Shown: piece by piece, positions 1-7,838 of the stretch
Layout: each line of letters begins with the position of its first letter
Position numbering within the stretch: position 1 is the first letter of the stretch
Assembly: GCA_036703315.1 (NCBI GenBank)
Contig: DATNPH010000243.1
Coordinates: forward strand, 1 to 26,023
Length of the DNA stretch: 26,023 nucleotides
Direction: 5' to 3'
Source of the DNA: DATNPH01 sp036703315
GTDB lineage: Bacteria; Cyanobacteriota; Cyanobacteriia; Cyanobacteriales; Coleofasciculaceae
Made by a program: the position numbers and the translations under genes
Notes under the pieces: model-generated
What the model saw: only the letters and a program-made list of their open reading frames with translations
What the model was told of the DNA's origin: nothing
Database searches by the model: none

Positions 1-47
1 AGCAGAACTATAGATAGTGCAGCAGTCAAGCGAACGGTTTTTGGCAT
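1..47 (-). CDS. Possible N-terminus of a secreted protein, cut by the window edge
   Basis: An open frame on the minus strand starts with ATG at 47-45 and runs off the left edge. The visible residues read MPKTVRLTAALSIVL: a short basic start followed by a hydrophobic run, which is the layout of a Sec signal peptide. A second in-frame ATG lies eight codons upstream at 71-69. Neither start has a clear Shine-Dalgarno sequence. Only fifteen codons are visible, so the product cannot be named and the frame could be chance. Confidence 0.3.
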   Translation of the reverse strand, partial: MPKTVRLTAALSIVL

Positions 48-204
48 GGCGTTGATCAAAGAGACTACCATCAGGGGGTTGACTTGGCCCAAAGTTTCCA
101 AGTTCCCATTATGAACGCGATCGCAACCTGATTGATTGCTAAATCGACATTATTTGTACTAATAAAGCTTGCCAAACTATTTTAGCGATCATCCAAAACT
201 ACAT

Positions 205-414
205 TTAGAAACGTTGTCCCAACTTTAGCCAAGAAAACACCTGCCCAACAGTTAGCCATAAGTCCAGGAAATCTGGCACTGGCAGAGTGTCTTCTTGTTG
301 CTGCACAATTTCAGGTAATTGATTAGGTTGGAAGCAGATGTTATCCGTTACTCTAGTCTGTGACTGATCTGGTGAGAGGATTTCAACCGTCCAATCCAGG
401 GGAGCGATTGGCGT
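205..414 (-). pseudogene. Relic of a Uma2-family (DUF820) protein gene
   Basis: Reading the minus strand between a stop at 417-415 and a stop at 207-205 gives about 69 residues that resemble the C-terminal half of cyanobacterial Uma2-family proteins (PD-(D/E)XK-fold, function mostly unknown). It starts with DWTVEILSPDQ, the core motif of the family, and ends with PVPDFLDLWLTVGQVFSWLK, a typical C-terminus. The usual middle part, around HCLxxGTxLGWLIDP, is missing: TDNI joins directly to CFQPNQ, so an in-frame deletion of roughly twenty codons is likely. The frame is also stopped upstream, after a short stretch that opens with ATG at 468-466. This is a decayed gene and no product is expected. 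Confidence 0.65.
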
Positions 415-593
415 TTAGTACTTATGCTGCTCAAACCATGGTGAGCCTGTTGGATTCAGATCTGCCATTACTGTAACATTCCACTTTTAGAGGATAGTGG
501 GAGGTGGGTTAGCGATCGCAAACATTATCCACCAGCATCCATGAAAGCTTCTTTAATTAGGCGTTTACTTACCCGTCAATTAGTTTTTACTTT

Positions 594-1739
594 TTATAGG
601 TCTTTTTCGTAAATTCGGTAAGTTTTATAAATCTTGCCCCCCGATGCTTCAATGAGCTTACGCGAGGGGAAATTATCTTCGTACACCCAAGATAGTTCTG
701 CTCGTTTATAGGGTTTACCCTTTTGGATTCCACCTTGCATTCCTAAATAAATTAAGGCAAGGGGCACCATTTTCCGTCGATACTCCGGCAATGCACAAAT
801 CGCGATGACTCGTCCTTGATCAATCTGACGACGATACCAAAAAAATTTGAGAATTCCCAGCAAATTGAGTTTCCCACCTACATGTTTAAGTGGGATATTG
901 TAGTCAGGTAAACCCATCCAAAAGCCGACCATTTCGCCGTTGTATTCTGCTACAGGAAAGACATCTGGATCGACCAAAGTCTGTAAAGATTTCGCCTCTT
1001 CTAGAAATTCTTCTTGACTGCGAGGTGTAGAACTCCAGTTATTAGCAAAAGCACGAGTGAAGAGGTTATAAAGACTGATGCAGTCTTGCTCAAATCCTTC
1101 ACCTTTGGTTCTTAGAGGGCGGAACGTAACGCCAGATTTACAAGCAATCCGATACGCTTTCTCAAATTCGGTTGGTAGGGGTTTGTCTAAAGGGAAGTTA
1201 TAAGCATAGGCATCTTTGGCTTTATGCCAGCCGTCCTGCTCCATAAATTGTGGATAGTAGGGCGGATTGTAGGGCATCATCACCATTGGCGGTGAGTCAA
1301 AGCCATCAACTAAGAATAAACAATTGTTGTGGGTTGATAAATCAATTGGTCCCCGTGCCAGGGTCATGCCTTGTTCACGTAGCCACTGGCAGGCAGCTTC
1401 TAGGAGAGAACGAGCGATCGCTAAATCTGGAATACACTCGAAAAAACCAAATAGACCAACATTTTCGCCCTCCCGTTCAATCAACCGTTGATTAACTGCA
1501 GCAACAATGCGTCCTACTGCCTGAGGACTTTTTGACGAGTCCAGGGCAATAAACTGCTGTAACTTCCCGTACTGTAAGAAGGGGTTAGTGGGTGCCAACT
1601 GCTTAGCCACATCGCTACGTAGGGGCGCTACCCAGTGCGGGTCATTAGCATAAACTCGTGCTGGCACATCCAGAAACAATTGGTTGTCTGCTGGAGTAGT
1701 TACAGCCTGAATTTGGAATGTCGCTGTTTGATTTAGCAC
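594..1739 (-). CDS. GNAT-fold acyltransferase-like protein (YghO-like), candidate N-acyltransferase
   Basis: A 381-residue cytosolic protein with no membrane segment. The N-terminal part contains the phrase YANDPHWVAPLRSD followed by NPFLQYGK, typical of the YghO-like group of acyl-CoA N-acyltransferase-fold proteins. The C-terminal half (about residues 240-370) looks like the GNAT core, including ALPEYRRKMVPLALIYLGMQGG in place of the acyl-CoA loop and a final SWVYEDNFPSRKLIEASGGK, matching the usual 'N..s.k.iek.Gfk' GNAT ending. The start is GTG at 1739, with TAGG eight bases upstream. It is the last of three minus-strand genes after the Rieske oxygenase and the alpha-oxoamine synthase. Known bacterial ceramide synthases are GNAT-type enzymes encoded near serine palmitoyltransferase, so I infer that this protein may N-acylate the synthase product. 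The family assignment is firm; the substrate is inference. Confidence 0.75.
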   Translation of the reverse strand: MLNQTATFQIQAVTTPADNQLFLDVPARVYANDPHWVAPLRSDVAKQLAPTNPFLQYGKLQQFIALDSSKSPQAVGRIVAAVNQRLIEREGENVGLFGFFECIPDLAIARSLLEAACQWLREQGMTLARGPIDLSTHNNCLFLVDGFDSPPMVMMPYNPPYYPQFMEQDGWHKAKDAYAYNFPLDKPLPTEFEKAYRIACKSGVTFRPLRTKGEGFEQDCISLYNLFTRAFANNWSSTPRSQEEFLEEAKSLQTLVDPDVFPVAEYNGEMVGFWMGLPDYNIPLKHVGGKLNLLGILKFFWYRRQIDQGRVIAICALPEYRRKMVPLALIYLGMQGGIQKGKPYKRAELSWVYEDNFPSRKLIEASGGKIYKTYRIYEKDL

Positions 1740-2017
1740 CCTAATTACCTAGAATTACCCTTTCTACGTTCTACAAGGTAGACTGTTCAGCTGTGATTAA
1801 GTTAAGCAACTTGGTAATTTTCTGGCTAGCGAAGGGATTACAACCTTGTTTAATGCTCGTCATGTTTAGATGTTCAACCATCTATGGTTTCCTTGAGTTA
1901 TCGAAGTAGGTAGGTGCAAAAGATTGAAAATAGCTTGCTAGTCAAGAAGAGCTTTATGAGACTAAGTATTTCACTTTGATTTGAACCAACCTACTCAATT
2001 ACCTCCATTGGCTTGCT

Positions 2018-3316
2018 TTAGGCACTAATGGTTGGTTTGTACAACAAGTTCTGCGTTGCTACCATAGCCGCGACCAACCGATCCATTTCCTCCTGAGTAT
2101 GGAGAGCGTTAACCGTAAGCCGCATGCGGGGTTTGGCAATAAACCAGATGGGTGATGCCCAAATCCCGTGCTTCTCCAGCATGTGCCGAGCAAAAACTTT
2201 GGGATTGATGTCAGAGGGAAGAATCACTGGCACCACATTGGTTTCGCCAATGGCGGCGAAACCCTGTTCGGCTAAACGCGATCGCAAGTAGAGAGTATTT
2301 TCCTGAAGGGTTTTCACCCGTTCTGGGTATCGGCGAACCTGACGAATGCTCTCCAAGGCTGCCCCTGCCAGGGGAGGCGACAAGGAAATCGTTCCAATCG
2401 AGGTTGGAGAGACATTCAATAGGGGAATGAGTTCTGCCACATGGCTACTAATCGCTGCACCAGCAGAGGCAGCAAACTTGGAGAACGTGGTCATAATCAG
2501 TGGGACAATGCCTCGCTCAATGGCGTGCTGGGGCAAAATACCAAAATGTTCATAAATTCCTCTTCCGGTTGCGCCAATGGCACCACTGGCATGAGCCTCA
2601 TCCATTACCAGAACACTGCCATCGTAATTTTGCAGTACGTCTAGCATGTCTGGCAGGGGGGCAATGTCGCCATCCATTGAGAAGACGGCATCGGAAACTA
2701 CCATAATCCGATCGCCAGTGTGGGCATATCGGCGCAGCTTACGTGCTAAATCCTCAACATCACAGTGGCGATACGCTCTGATCCGGACACGAGGACTATG
2801 ACCGAACAATTTTCCAGAACGGGTGCCAGCATTAGCGATCGCGGAGACAATACAGCCATGGTTGAGAACGTCTGTCAGAATTAACGTCTCATGGGTATTT
2901 TGAAATCCGGGCACTGGAATTGCCAAGTGACAAAAGGCATCCATCAAAGCCTGCATCGCCATCCAAGCATTGATGAACAGCTGAGTGTGAGGCAGGTGCT
3001 TAAACTCGGAAATTTCCTGTTCCAACTGCCGATGTAGATCAATGCGACCACTCAATACAGAACAGGAACTATTCGAGGTGCCATACCGGACAATCGCATC
3101 AATTGCCGCTTGCTTAACTGCCTCTTCTTGCACCAGACCTAAGACATCGTTGGTGCAAAAGCTGACTACGGTTCGACGCTTACCTGTCGTTGGCTCTTCA
3201 ATTTCAACTAAGTTCCCCTGCTTTTGATGACAGATATATTCATCGGGGTCTAGCCCACTCTCGTACCAGCGCTGGACATACTCTTTGACAACTTGCACGC
3301 TTTTCGCTCCTCTCAC
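2018..3316 (-). CDS. Alpha-oxoamine synthase (PLP), serine palmitoyltransferase/BioF/CqsA family
   Basis: A 432-residue fold-type I PLP enzyme. The family condenses an amino acid with an acyl thioester and releases CO2, giving an amino-ketone. Visible motifs are the substrate loop around residues 53-90 (FCTNDVLGL, then RYGTSNSS), the PLP-stacking His in LNHGCI (about 153), SMDGD (213-217), the cofactor Asp in MDEAHASG (about 239) and the Schiff-base Lys in TTFSK (Lys280). The TFSK form resembles serine palmitoyltransferase more than the TLGK form of BioF or Kbl. Two GTG starts are possible: 3316, and 3301, which has AGGAG eight bases upstream and may be the true one. It lies 148 bp after the Rieske gene and 278 bp before the GNAT-like gene. 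The family is certain; the amino acid and acyl donor are not. CqsA-like signalling or a biotin branch are alternatives. Confidence 0.85.
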   Translation of the reverse strand: MRGAKSVQVVKEYVQRWYESGLDPDEYICHQKQGNLVEIEEPTTGKRRTVVSFCTNDVLGLVQEEAVKQAAIDAIVRYGTSNSSCSVLSGRIDLHRQLEQEISEFKHLPHTQLFINAWMAMQALMDAFCHLAIPVPGFQNTHETLILTDVLNHGCIVSAIANAGTRSGKLFGHSPRVRIRAYRHCDVEDLARKLRRYAHTGDRIMVVSDAVFSMDGDIAPLPDMLDVLQNYDGSVLVMDEAHASGAIGATGRGIYEHFGILPQHAIERGIVPLIMTTFSKFAASAGAAISSHVAELIPLLNVSPTSIGTISLSPPLAGAALESIRQVRRYPERVKTLQENTLYLRSRLAEQGFAAIGETNVVPVILPSDINPKVFARHMLEKHGIWASPIWFIAKPRMRLTVNALHTQEEMDRLVAAMVATQNLLYKPTISA

Positions 3317-3464
3317 CTTTTCCTAGATAGCCTATCGTCTCTAACTGAAGAAGTATATTTTTTGAGCTAAAGTAGCAGCTATCCGGCTCGAATACTATAC
3401 CCAAGCCGTATCCAGTTGGGCTGAGCGTTGACCAGCTGCTCCACAGTTAAGTTTATGGGTGCCT

Positions 3465-4697
3465 TCATCCTACCAGTGAGTTCTCTTGGGTTGGCTCAGT
3501 TTGGCTAGGGGGTACTGCTGGCGTTGCTACCGCTAGCTCCTGCGGAGCCGCTGCGGCGACAGGGGAGCTTGGCTCGACTACGTCCTGTGCTAAAACGCTT
3601 ACGCTCTGGGACGCTTGTAAATCGGAGTGCTGATTGTTTGGCAGCTGACTGGATTGTTGCATAAATTGTTCATATTGCCGGATAATGAGCCGCTCGATTG
3701 CAATAATTGCAGGATTTATCTCAACATACCGCCGTTGGGGATTTTTCAGATAAGTTTGCTGCTCACTCTCCATCATTTCAATATCTTGAGCGAGAAACCT
3801 CATAAATACAAAGTTCCTCAGGAGACTTTGCAAGGTTGGTTCAAACAGCTTTCTGAACCATTTGGGCAGGCGAATTTTCAAAAAGAAGAGCGCAAACGAG
3901 CGACTGGCCGTTGGTGTTACTGGCAACCGCATTAGGTAGACACCGGAAACTCCCTTCAAATTGGTGTCGTAGTGAGGATATTGATAGTTGACGGAGATAG
4001 TACGGGTTGTTACTTGATCGGCGCGATCGCACAAGCCCAAAAACTTCGCCATACGTCCCTTATATGAAACGTCATATTCCGCACATACAGAAGCTTCCGT
4101 CTCTCGCAAACTTGTTAGTACTGGATTGAACCAGCCTTGGAGGTTTTGGTGCAGAAACCCATGAAAAACGTCCATAGAGTTTTCATTACAGATGGAAAAA
4201 TGAGCCTGCATCCGAGCGGTTACCGTCACCATCAAATAGTCAGGATGGTCAAATTCTGGCATTTCTGGTGGCTGGCAACTGGCAGCGAGGGCTTGTTCGC
4301 CAGGAAAAACCCAAATCAAATTGTATTTTTCCTGAACTGGGTAGCTGCGGGCTTGGGCGCGGGGAAGTTTTTGTCCTTTAGGAAGATAGGGAATATTAAC
4401 ACATTTACCGCTGCTATCAAACTCCCAACCATGGTAAGCACAAGTTAAGTGGCATCCTTGAACTTTCCCCTTGTGCAAGGCTACGCCCTTGTGAGGACAA
4501 GCATCCTCTAAAGCATGGATTTGACCATTGGTGTCACGGAATATTACAATCGCCTGCTGCCAAATCATGACAGGCATAATCCCCATAGGCTTGAGTTCAT
4601 TCGCCCAACCAACCGGATACCAATAATTTGGGTTGATGCCCACTTCCCTGACAGCATTCTGAACTGTCTGGCTTGTTAAAGTCGTCGCCAGTTCCAT
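3465..4697 (-). CDS. Rieske [2Fe-2S] non-heme iron oxygenase
   Basis: A 410-residue oxygenase subunit. The Rieske cluster ligands are CPH (C67, H69) and CAYH (C86, H89). The mononuclear iron site is visible in NENSMDVFHGFLH (D176, H179, H183), with the N-x-x-D-type bridging region intact. The organisation resembles the chlorophyllide/pheophorbide a oxygenase-like and sterol oxygenase-like Rieske proteins, which work as single polypeptides with an external reductase. No reductase gene is visible nearby. The last 60 or so residues are a Gln/Ser/Pro/Ala/Val-rich tail without fold, probably repeat-derived. ATG at 4697 has GAGAGG about nine bases upstream. It is the first of three minus-strand genes and is divergent from the MFS gene, which suggests a shared control region. 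Likely role: hydroxylation or desaturation of a hydrophobic substrate made by the neighbouring enzymes (inference). Confidence 0.88.
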   Translation of the reverse strand: MELATTLTSQTVQNAVREVGINPNYWYPVGWANELKPMGIMPVMIWQQAIVIFRDTNGQIHALEDACPHKGVALHKGKVQGCHLTCAYHGWEFDSSGKCVNIPYLPKGQKLPRAQARSYPVQEKYNLIWVFPGEQALAASCQPPEMPEFDHPDYLMVTVTARMQAHFSICNENSMDVFHGFLHQNLQGWFNPVLTSLRETEASVCAEYDVSYKGRMAKFLGLCDRADQVTTRTISVNYQYPHYDTNLKGVSGVYLMRLPVTPTASRSFALFFLKIRLPKWFRKLFEPTLQSLLRNFVFMRFLAQDIEMMESEQQTYLKNPQRRYVEINPAIIAIERLIIRQYEQFMQQSSQLPNNQHSDLQASQSVSVLAQDVVEPSSPVAAAAPQELAVATPAVPPSQTEPTQENSLVG

Positions 4698-4848
4698 GAA
4701 TCATGCCTCTCTTGCCTGGTTATGTGACAATATTTAGCTCCCGACGCTCCCTCAAGTCAACCAATTTGTTAGTGTGCGAACCAAATTAGCCACAATAACT
4801 GTCTAATAATTCTGAATCAGTATCAAAAATTTCAAGTGTGTCATTGAA
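4698..4848. promoter_or_regulatory. Divergent promoter region between Rieske oxygenase and MFS genes
   Basis: A 151-bp gap between two genes transcribed away from each other. It contains an inverted repeat, AATTTG at 4763-4768 and CAAATT at 4782-4787, extended by TT/AA towards the centre, so it could be bound by a dimeric repressor of the TetR or MarR kind. No regulator gene is adjacent and no convincing -35/-10 pair was assigned. Confidence 0.35.
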
Positions 4849-5997
4849 ATGTTGCATAATTTCAGGCTCTTAGTACTGCTAGCTGCTGGCTGCCTCACCA
4901 CCATGGCGGGGGGAGTCGTTGCTCCAATTCTTCCAGACATAGTGCAACAACTCCACCTGGATCCAGCACTAGCTGGGAATTTAGTAAGCATGCATTGCTT
5001 GACTATTGCTCTATTCAGCCCCCCTTTGGGCATTTTGGCAGACCGAGTTGGTCGTCTGCGGGTGCTTGTCCCCTGCCTCATCCTCTACGCCGTGTTTGGT
5101 GTAGCAGGAGCCTTCATGCACAGTTTCTGGCCCCTATTAGTAACGCGAGGACTGCTTGGTGCAGCAAGTGGCGGAATTGCAGCGGCAAGCTTAGGGTTAC
5201 TGGGGAATATGTATGACGGTGAAGAGCGATCGCGGGCGCTGGGAATCGCGACGAGTACCTTGACGATTACCGGCATTACTGATCCACTCCTGGGAGGTTG
5301 GGTCGGTGCTAGCGACTGGCGCCATGCCTTCTATCTTTACGGCTTAGGGATACCGCTAGCGGCTTTGGCTGCTTTAACCTTGAAGGACAAGCCTTCATCA
5401 AAAGCCAAGCCGAATAAACGCAACCACACCAGCAAGCTGTTCAAAGTTTTGGGACATCCCTATGCTCTAAAATTGCTTCTTGCTCTAGGTCTCACGTCAG
5501 TAGCAATGTACTCCGTTGTAATCTACGCTCCCCTCTACCTTGAAAAAGCGATCGGAGCTGGACCACTCCTCAATGGACTTGTTCTGGCAGTGCGAGCGAT
5601 CGGTGCCGGGTTCATATCCGCCTTCGGAGCCAGTAAGTTAGCAAAACACTTGGGGACAGCACGCGCGATCGCCTTAGGATTTGGGCTGATGGCTGTAACC
5701 TTGGCAGCGATTCCGCTACAACACGAACTTAGCTGGATTATGCTGACTGCAATTCTCTTCGGTATGGGCTTCGGTATCGTCCTACCTAGTCTTTACAGCG
5801 CCCTTGCCAGCATTGCTCCCTCCGAGTTGGGGTCTAGTGTACTAGCTGCCGGAACTGGTGTAGGCTTTTTAGGACAATTTTTGTCGCCAATTTTACTAGG
5901 CCCCCTGCTCAACTACAGCAGTTTAGAAGGAGTCTTTTACGGGGCAGCGGGTGTATCGCTGGTAGCAGGAATCCTGGTATTTACACCTAAGCGGTAG
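4849..5997 (+). CDS. MFS transporter, probable drug/metabolite efflux (DHA1-like)
   Basis: A 382-residue integral membrane protein with about twelve hydrophobic segments. It carries the Major Facilitator signature between TM2 and TM3 (GILADRVGRLRV, about residues 62-73) and an antiporter-like motif in TM5 (GITDPLLGGWVG, about 141-152). The length is on the short side of normal for the family. A basic central loop (KDKPSSKAKPNKRN, near 180-193) separates the halves. ATG at 4849 is the first start in the frame; the Shine-Dalgarno is weak. It is divergent from the Rieske oxygenase gene, so it may export a product or intermediate of the adjacent pathway, but MFS substrates cannot be read from sequence. 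Confidence 0.88.
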   Translation: MLHNFRLLVLLAAGCLTTMAGGVVAPILPDIVQQLHLDPALAGNLVSMHCLTIALFSPPLGILADRVGRLRVLVPCLILYAVFGVAGAFMHSFWPLLVTRGLLGAASGGIAAASLGLLGNMYDGEERSRALGIATSTLTITGITDPLLGGWVGASDWRHAFYLYGLGIPLAALAALTLKDKPSSKAKPNKRNHTSKLFKVLGHPYALKLLLALGLTSVAMYSVVIYAPLYLEKAIGAGPLLNGLVLAVRAIGAGFISAFGASKLAKHLGTARAIALGFGLMAVTLAAIPLQHELSWIMLTAILFGMGFGIVLPSLYSALASIAPSELGSSVLAAGTGVGFLGQFLSPILLGPLLNYSSLEGVFYGAAGVSLVAGILVFTPKR

Positions 5998-6069
5998 TTG
6001 TTGCTAGCTTGGCTAGACAGGTGCCTGATCACGATGAGAATCTTGTTTTAGAAGGTTTTTAAAAATTGG

Positions 6070-6109
6070 GAGGTTGTAGGTTGAGATGAGTCTTCTAACC
6101 TGCAACCTT
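6070..6109. terminator. Hairpin between convergent genes, likely bidirectional terminator
   Basis: AGGTTGTAGGTT at 6071-6082 pairs with AACCTGCAACCT at 6097-6108 with a single G-T wobble, leaving a 14-base loop. It sits between the stop of the MFS gene (5997) and the stop of the cupin gene (6117), where a shared terminator is expected. There is no strong T-run on either side. Confidence 0.55.
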
Positions 6110-6116
6110 CTAAGCG

Positions 6117-7115
6117 TTATAGCATTTGCAAAATCTTGCTAAGTTTTTGTTTATTGTCGCGACTGAATAAAGCGATCGCTAACTTCAAAACCACATCCGG
6201 TAACGCCAGTAGATATCCAATATAGATGCGCCATCTAATCCTAGAAAACACTATTCGTGAGGTAGGATATACCCCCCAGAATCGATTGACTGAGCATACC
6301 ATCTCATCACCCAATGCTGTTACTTCGTGCCACCAGCCAGCAGGAATGAAAAGAACTTCTCCTTGATTGAGAATCACTTCATATTTATGTCGGAGCGCTT
6401 TCTTTAATTTCGGAAATGATTGGAAATCCGGGTTTTCTGGGTATACCTGACTAAACGAAGAACGCAACTTTAACCCATGGCGCAAATGGATAAAGATTGG
6501 AAATGGATAAAGGTTGTACAACTGAGAGGGTGGAAAAAGTACTATTTTTTTAGCACCATGTAGCTGCATCAGTGTCCCATCCACTGCATCATAATGCAGA
6601 GATTCGACGTGACCACCTGGTCCTATCCAGAGATTTAGGTCACCAACAGGTTTCTTTAAACCCAGTTGCTCTCCAATATTTTTTAAAGAATCGCGTGAGT
6701 AGAAGGCTGTGTTTTTTAAAGAACATTTTGCTAAGTAAATGTCCTTTTCATGAGCTACATGATTACGTAGCAAATTCGCATATTCAGTGAATGGCATTTT
6801 TTGCGTTTCAATTCCGCTTCCTATATTTTTCCATTGGCGTTTGTCATACTTGTACCTTTTTTGTCCGTAACATCGTAAGAGAAAGTCTTGATTGCCTAAG
6901 TTTTCGCACAGATAGTCAAGATTCCAATCATTTTCCTGGAGTAAGTTCGTAATTACAACAGGTATTCCAGGTTTTTGATACTGAGCAAAAAATGTTCCCG
7001 GAGTTAAAGAACTTATATCTCTGCGTTGTATCGAATTGACTTCAATATCGAAACTTGATTCCAATATAGTTCTGGAGCGAGTTACTAATTCTGTGTTGAG
7101 GTTATGAGTTTCCAT
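6117..7115 (-). CDS. Cupin_8/JmjC-like Fe(II) 2-oxoglutarate oxygenase-type protein
   Basis: A 332-residue soluble protein. The double-stranded beta-helix carries the facial triad HxD...H: H174 and D176 in ESLHYD, and H263 in PAGWWHEV. The surrounding phrases (LHGAKKIVLFPP, GEVLFIPAGWWH) are the standard cupin_8 (PF13621) signature shared with FIH-type hydroxylases. The N-terminal phrase KPGIPVVITNLL is also typical. Start ATG at 7115 has GGAGAA nine bases upstream. By eye the gene is richer in A and T than its neighbours. It is followed by a shared terminator with the MFS gene. Members hydroxylate proteins or small molecules; here a role in decorating the lipid or amino-ketone product is possible but unproven. 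Confidence 0.8.
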   Translation of the reverse strand: METHNLNTELVTRSRTILESSFDIEVNSIQRRDISSLTPGTFFAQYQKPGIPVVITNLLQENDWNLDYLCENLGNQDFLLRCYGQKRYKYDKRQWKNIGSGIETQKMPFTEYANLLRNHVAHEKDIYLAKCSLKNTAFYSRDSLKNIGEQLGLKKPVGDLNLWIGPGGHVESLHYDAVDGTLMQLHGAKKIVLFPPSQLYNLYPFPIFIHLRHGLKLRSSFSQVYPENPDFQSFPKLKKALRHKYEVILNQGEVLFIPAGWWHEVTALGDEMVCSVNRFWGVYPTSRIVFSRIRWRIYIGYLLALPDVVLKLAIALFSRDNKQKLSKILQML

Positions 7116-7838
7116 ACAACTAGATTCTCCAGTAATAACAATGTAGAGTTGTTTCTACAGCAGATATAGTTGTGAGACGGCTCTCTATTTAGAAGTAAGT
7201 GCTCTCAGTACTTGTTGATGTCTTCTTGAGGACAGCTTGAGCTAAATGGAGAAGTCCCAACAGTAAGAAAAACAAGACGACAGGCGGACTTGAACAGTGG
7301 AAGTGTCAAGTTATGTGGCGATCAAAATCTAGAATAAACCACTTTGCCTACACACCTTAATCCTAGTACTTTGTTCCCATGAAAGAATCACTAACAGTGA
7401 AAGTATGTTTACTGTGATTGTCTATACAAAGAGCTTTTACTTTATACATGAGGTGGAGCGATCGCGCTCTTTGAATAACACGCCCATTAATTCACATTGG
7501 AAAATGTCAAACGACTGCTTATTCAATTTGCGATCGCTTTGCTAGACTATTGGCTCTCTAGAGGGCAACAAGCCATGAAATTCCTGGTTTCCTTACTCGG
7601 TAGACTGATAATTCTCGCTGTTTCTTACTTTTTAAGGAGTAGCAAGACTATCCCAATTCACCCTCAACATCTCAGCTAAGGGTAGGGAGTAGCCAGCGAA
7701 TAATTGCTCCATCATCTTTAGAAAAGCGATCGCCTTAGCCCTTCTTCCACCAGTGAGATTGCCAAGCCTGGTAAAAATAGCGATTCCTGGATGCGATCGC
7801 GATTCCATCAAAACCAATCAGCCTATTTCTCATCAGAC
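7116..7838. other. Gene-poor 723-bp interval with several HIP1 octamers
   Basis: No convincing gene is seen. GCGATCGC occurs at least four times (near 7458, 7532, 7726 and 7793). A 60-codon plus-strand frame (7497-7679) with two hydrophobic stretches and a 61-codon minus-strand frame (7632-7817) overlap each other and match nothing I recognise. The interval separates two minus-strand genes (GH3 and cupin) and should contain the promoter of neither in obvious form; the GH3 terminator may lie near 7820-7838. Confidence 0.5.

Noticed and set aside
1250..1495. Plus-strand frame opposite the GNAT-like gene, and many similar frames opposite other genes
   Set aside because: Antisense shadows of well-supported genes without motifs of their own.
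1860..1900. Small hairpin TAGATG/CATCTA between the synthase and GNAT-like genes
   Set aside because: A six-bp stem is expected by chance in a 278-bp gap and there is no T-run.
2018..3316. Naming the PLP enzyme bioF or kbl
   Set aside because: The Lys context TTFSK is not the usual TLGK form and there are no biotin or threonine genes beside it; the gene symbol cannot be supported.
7497..7679. Plus-strand frame of 60 codons with two hydrophobic stretches
   Set aside because: No Shine-Dalgarno, contains a HIP1 octamer, overlaps an equally long frame on the other strand and matches no family I recognise.
7632..7817. Minus-strand frame of 61 codons
   Set aside because: No recognisable motif; composed largely around HIP1 octamers; could be a relic, but not supportable.
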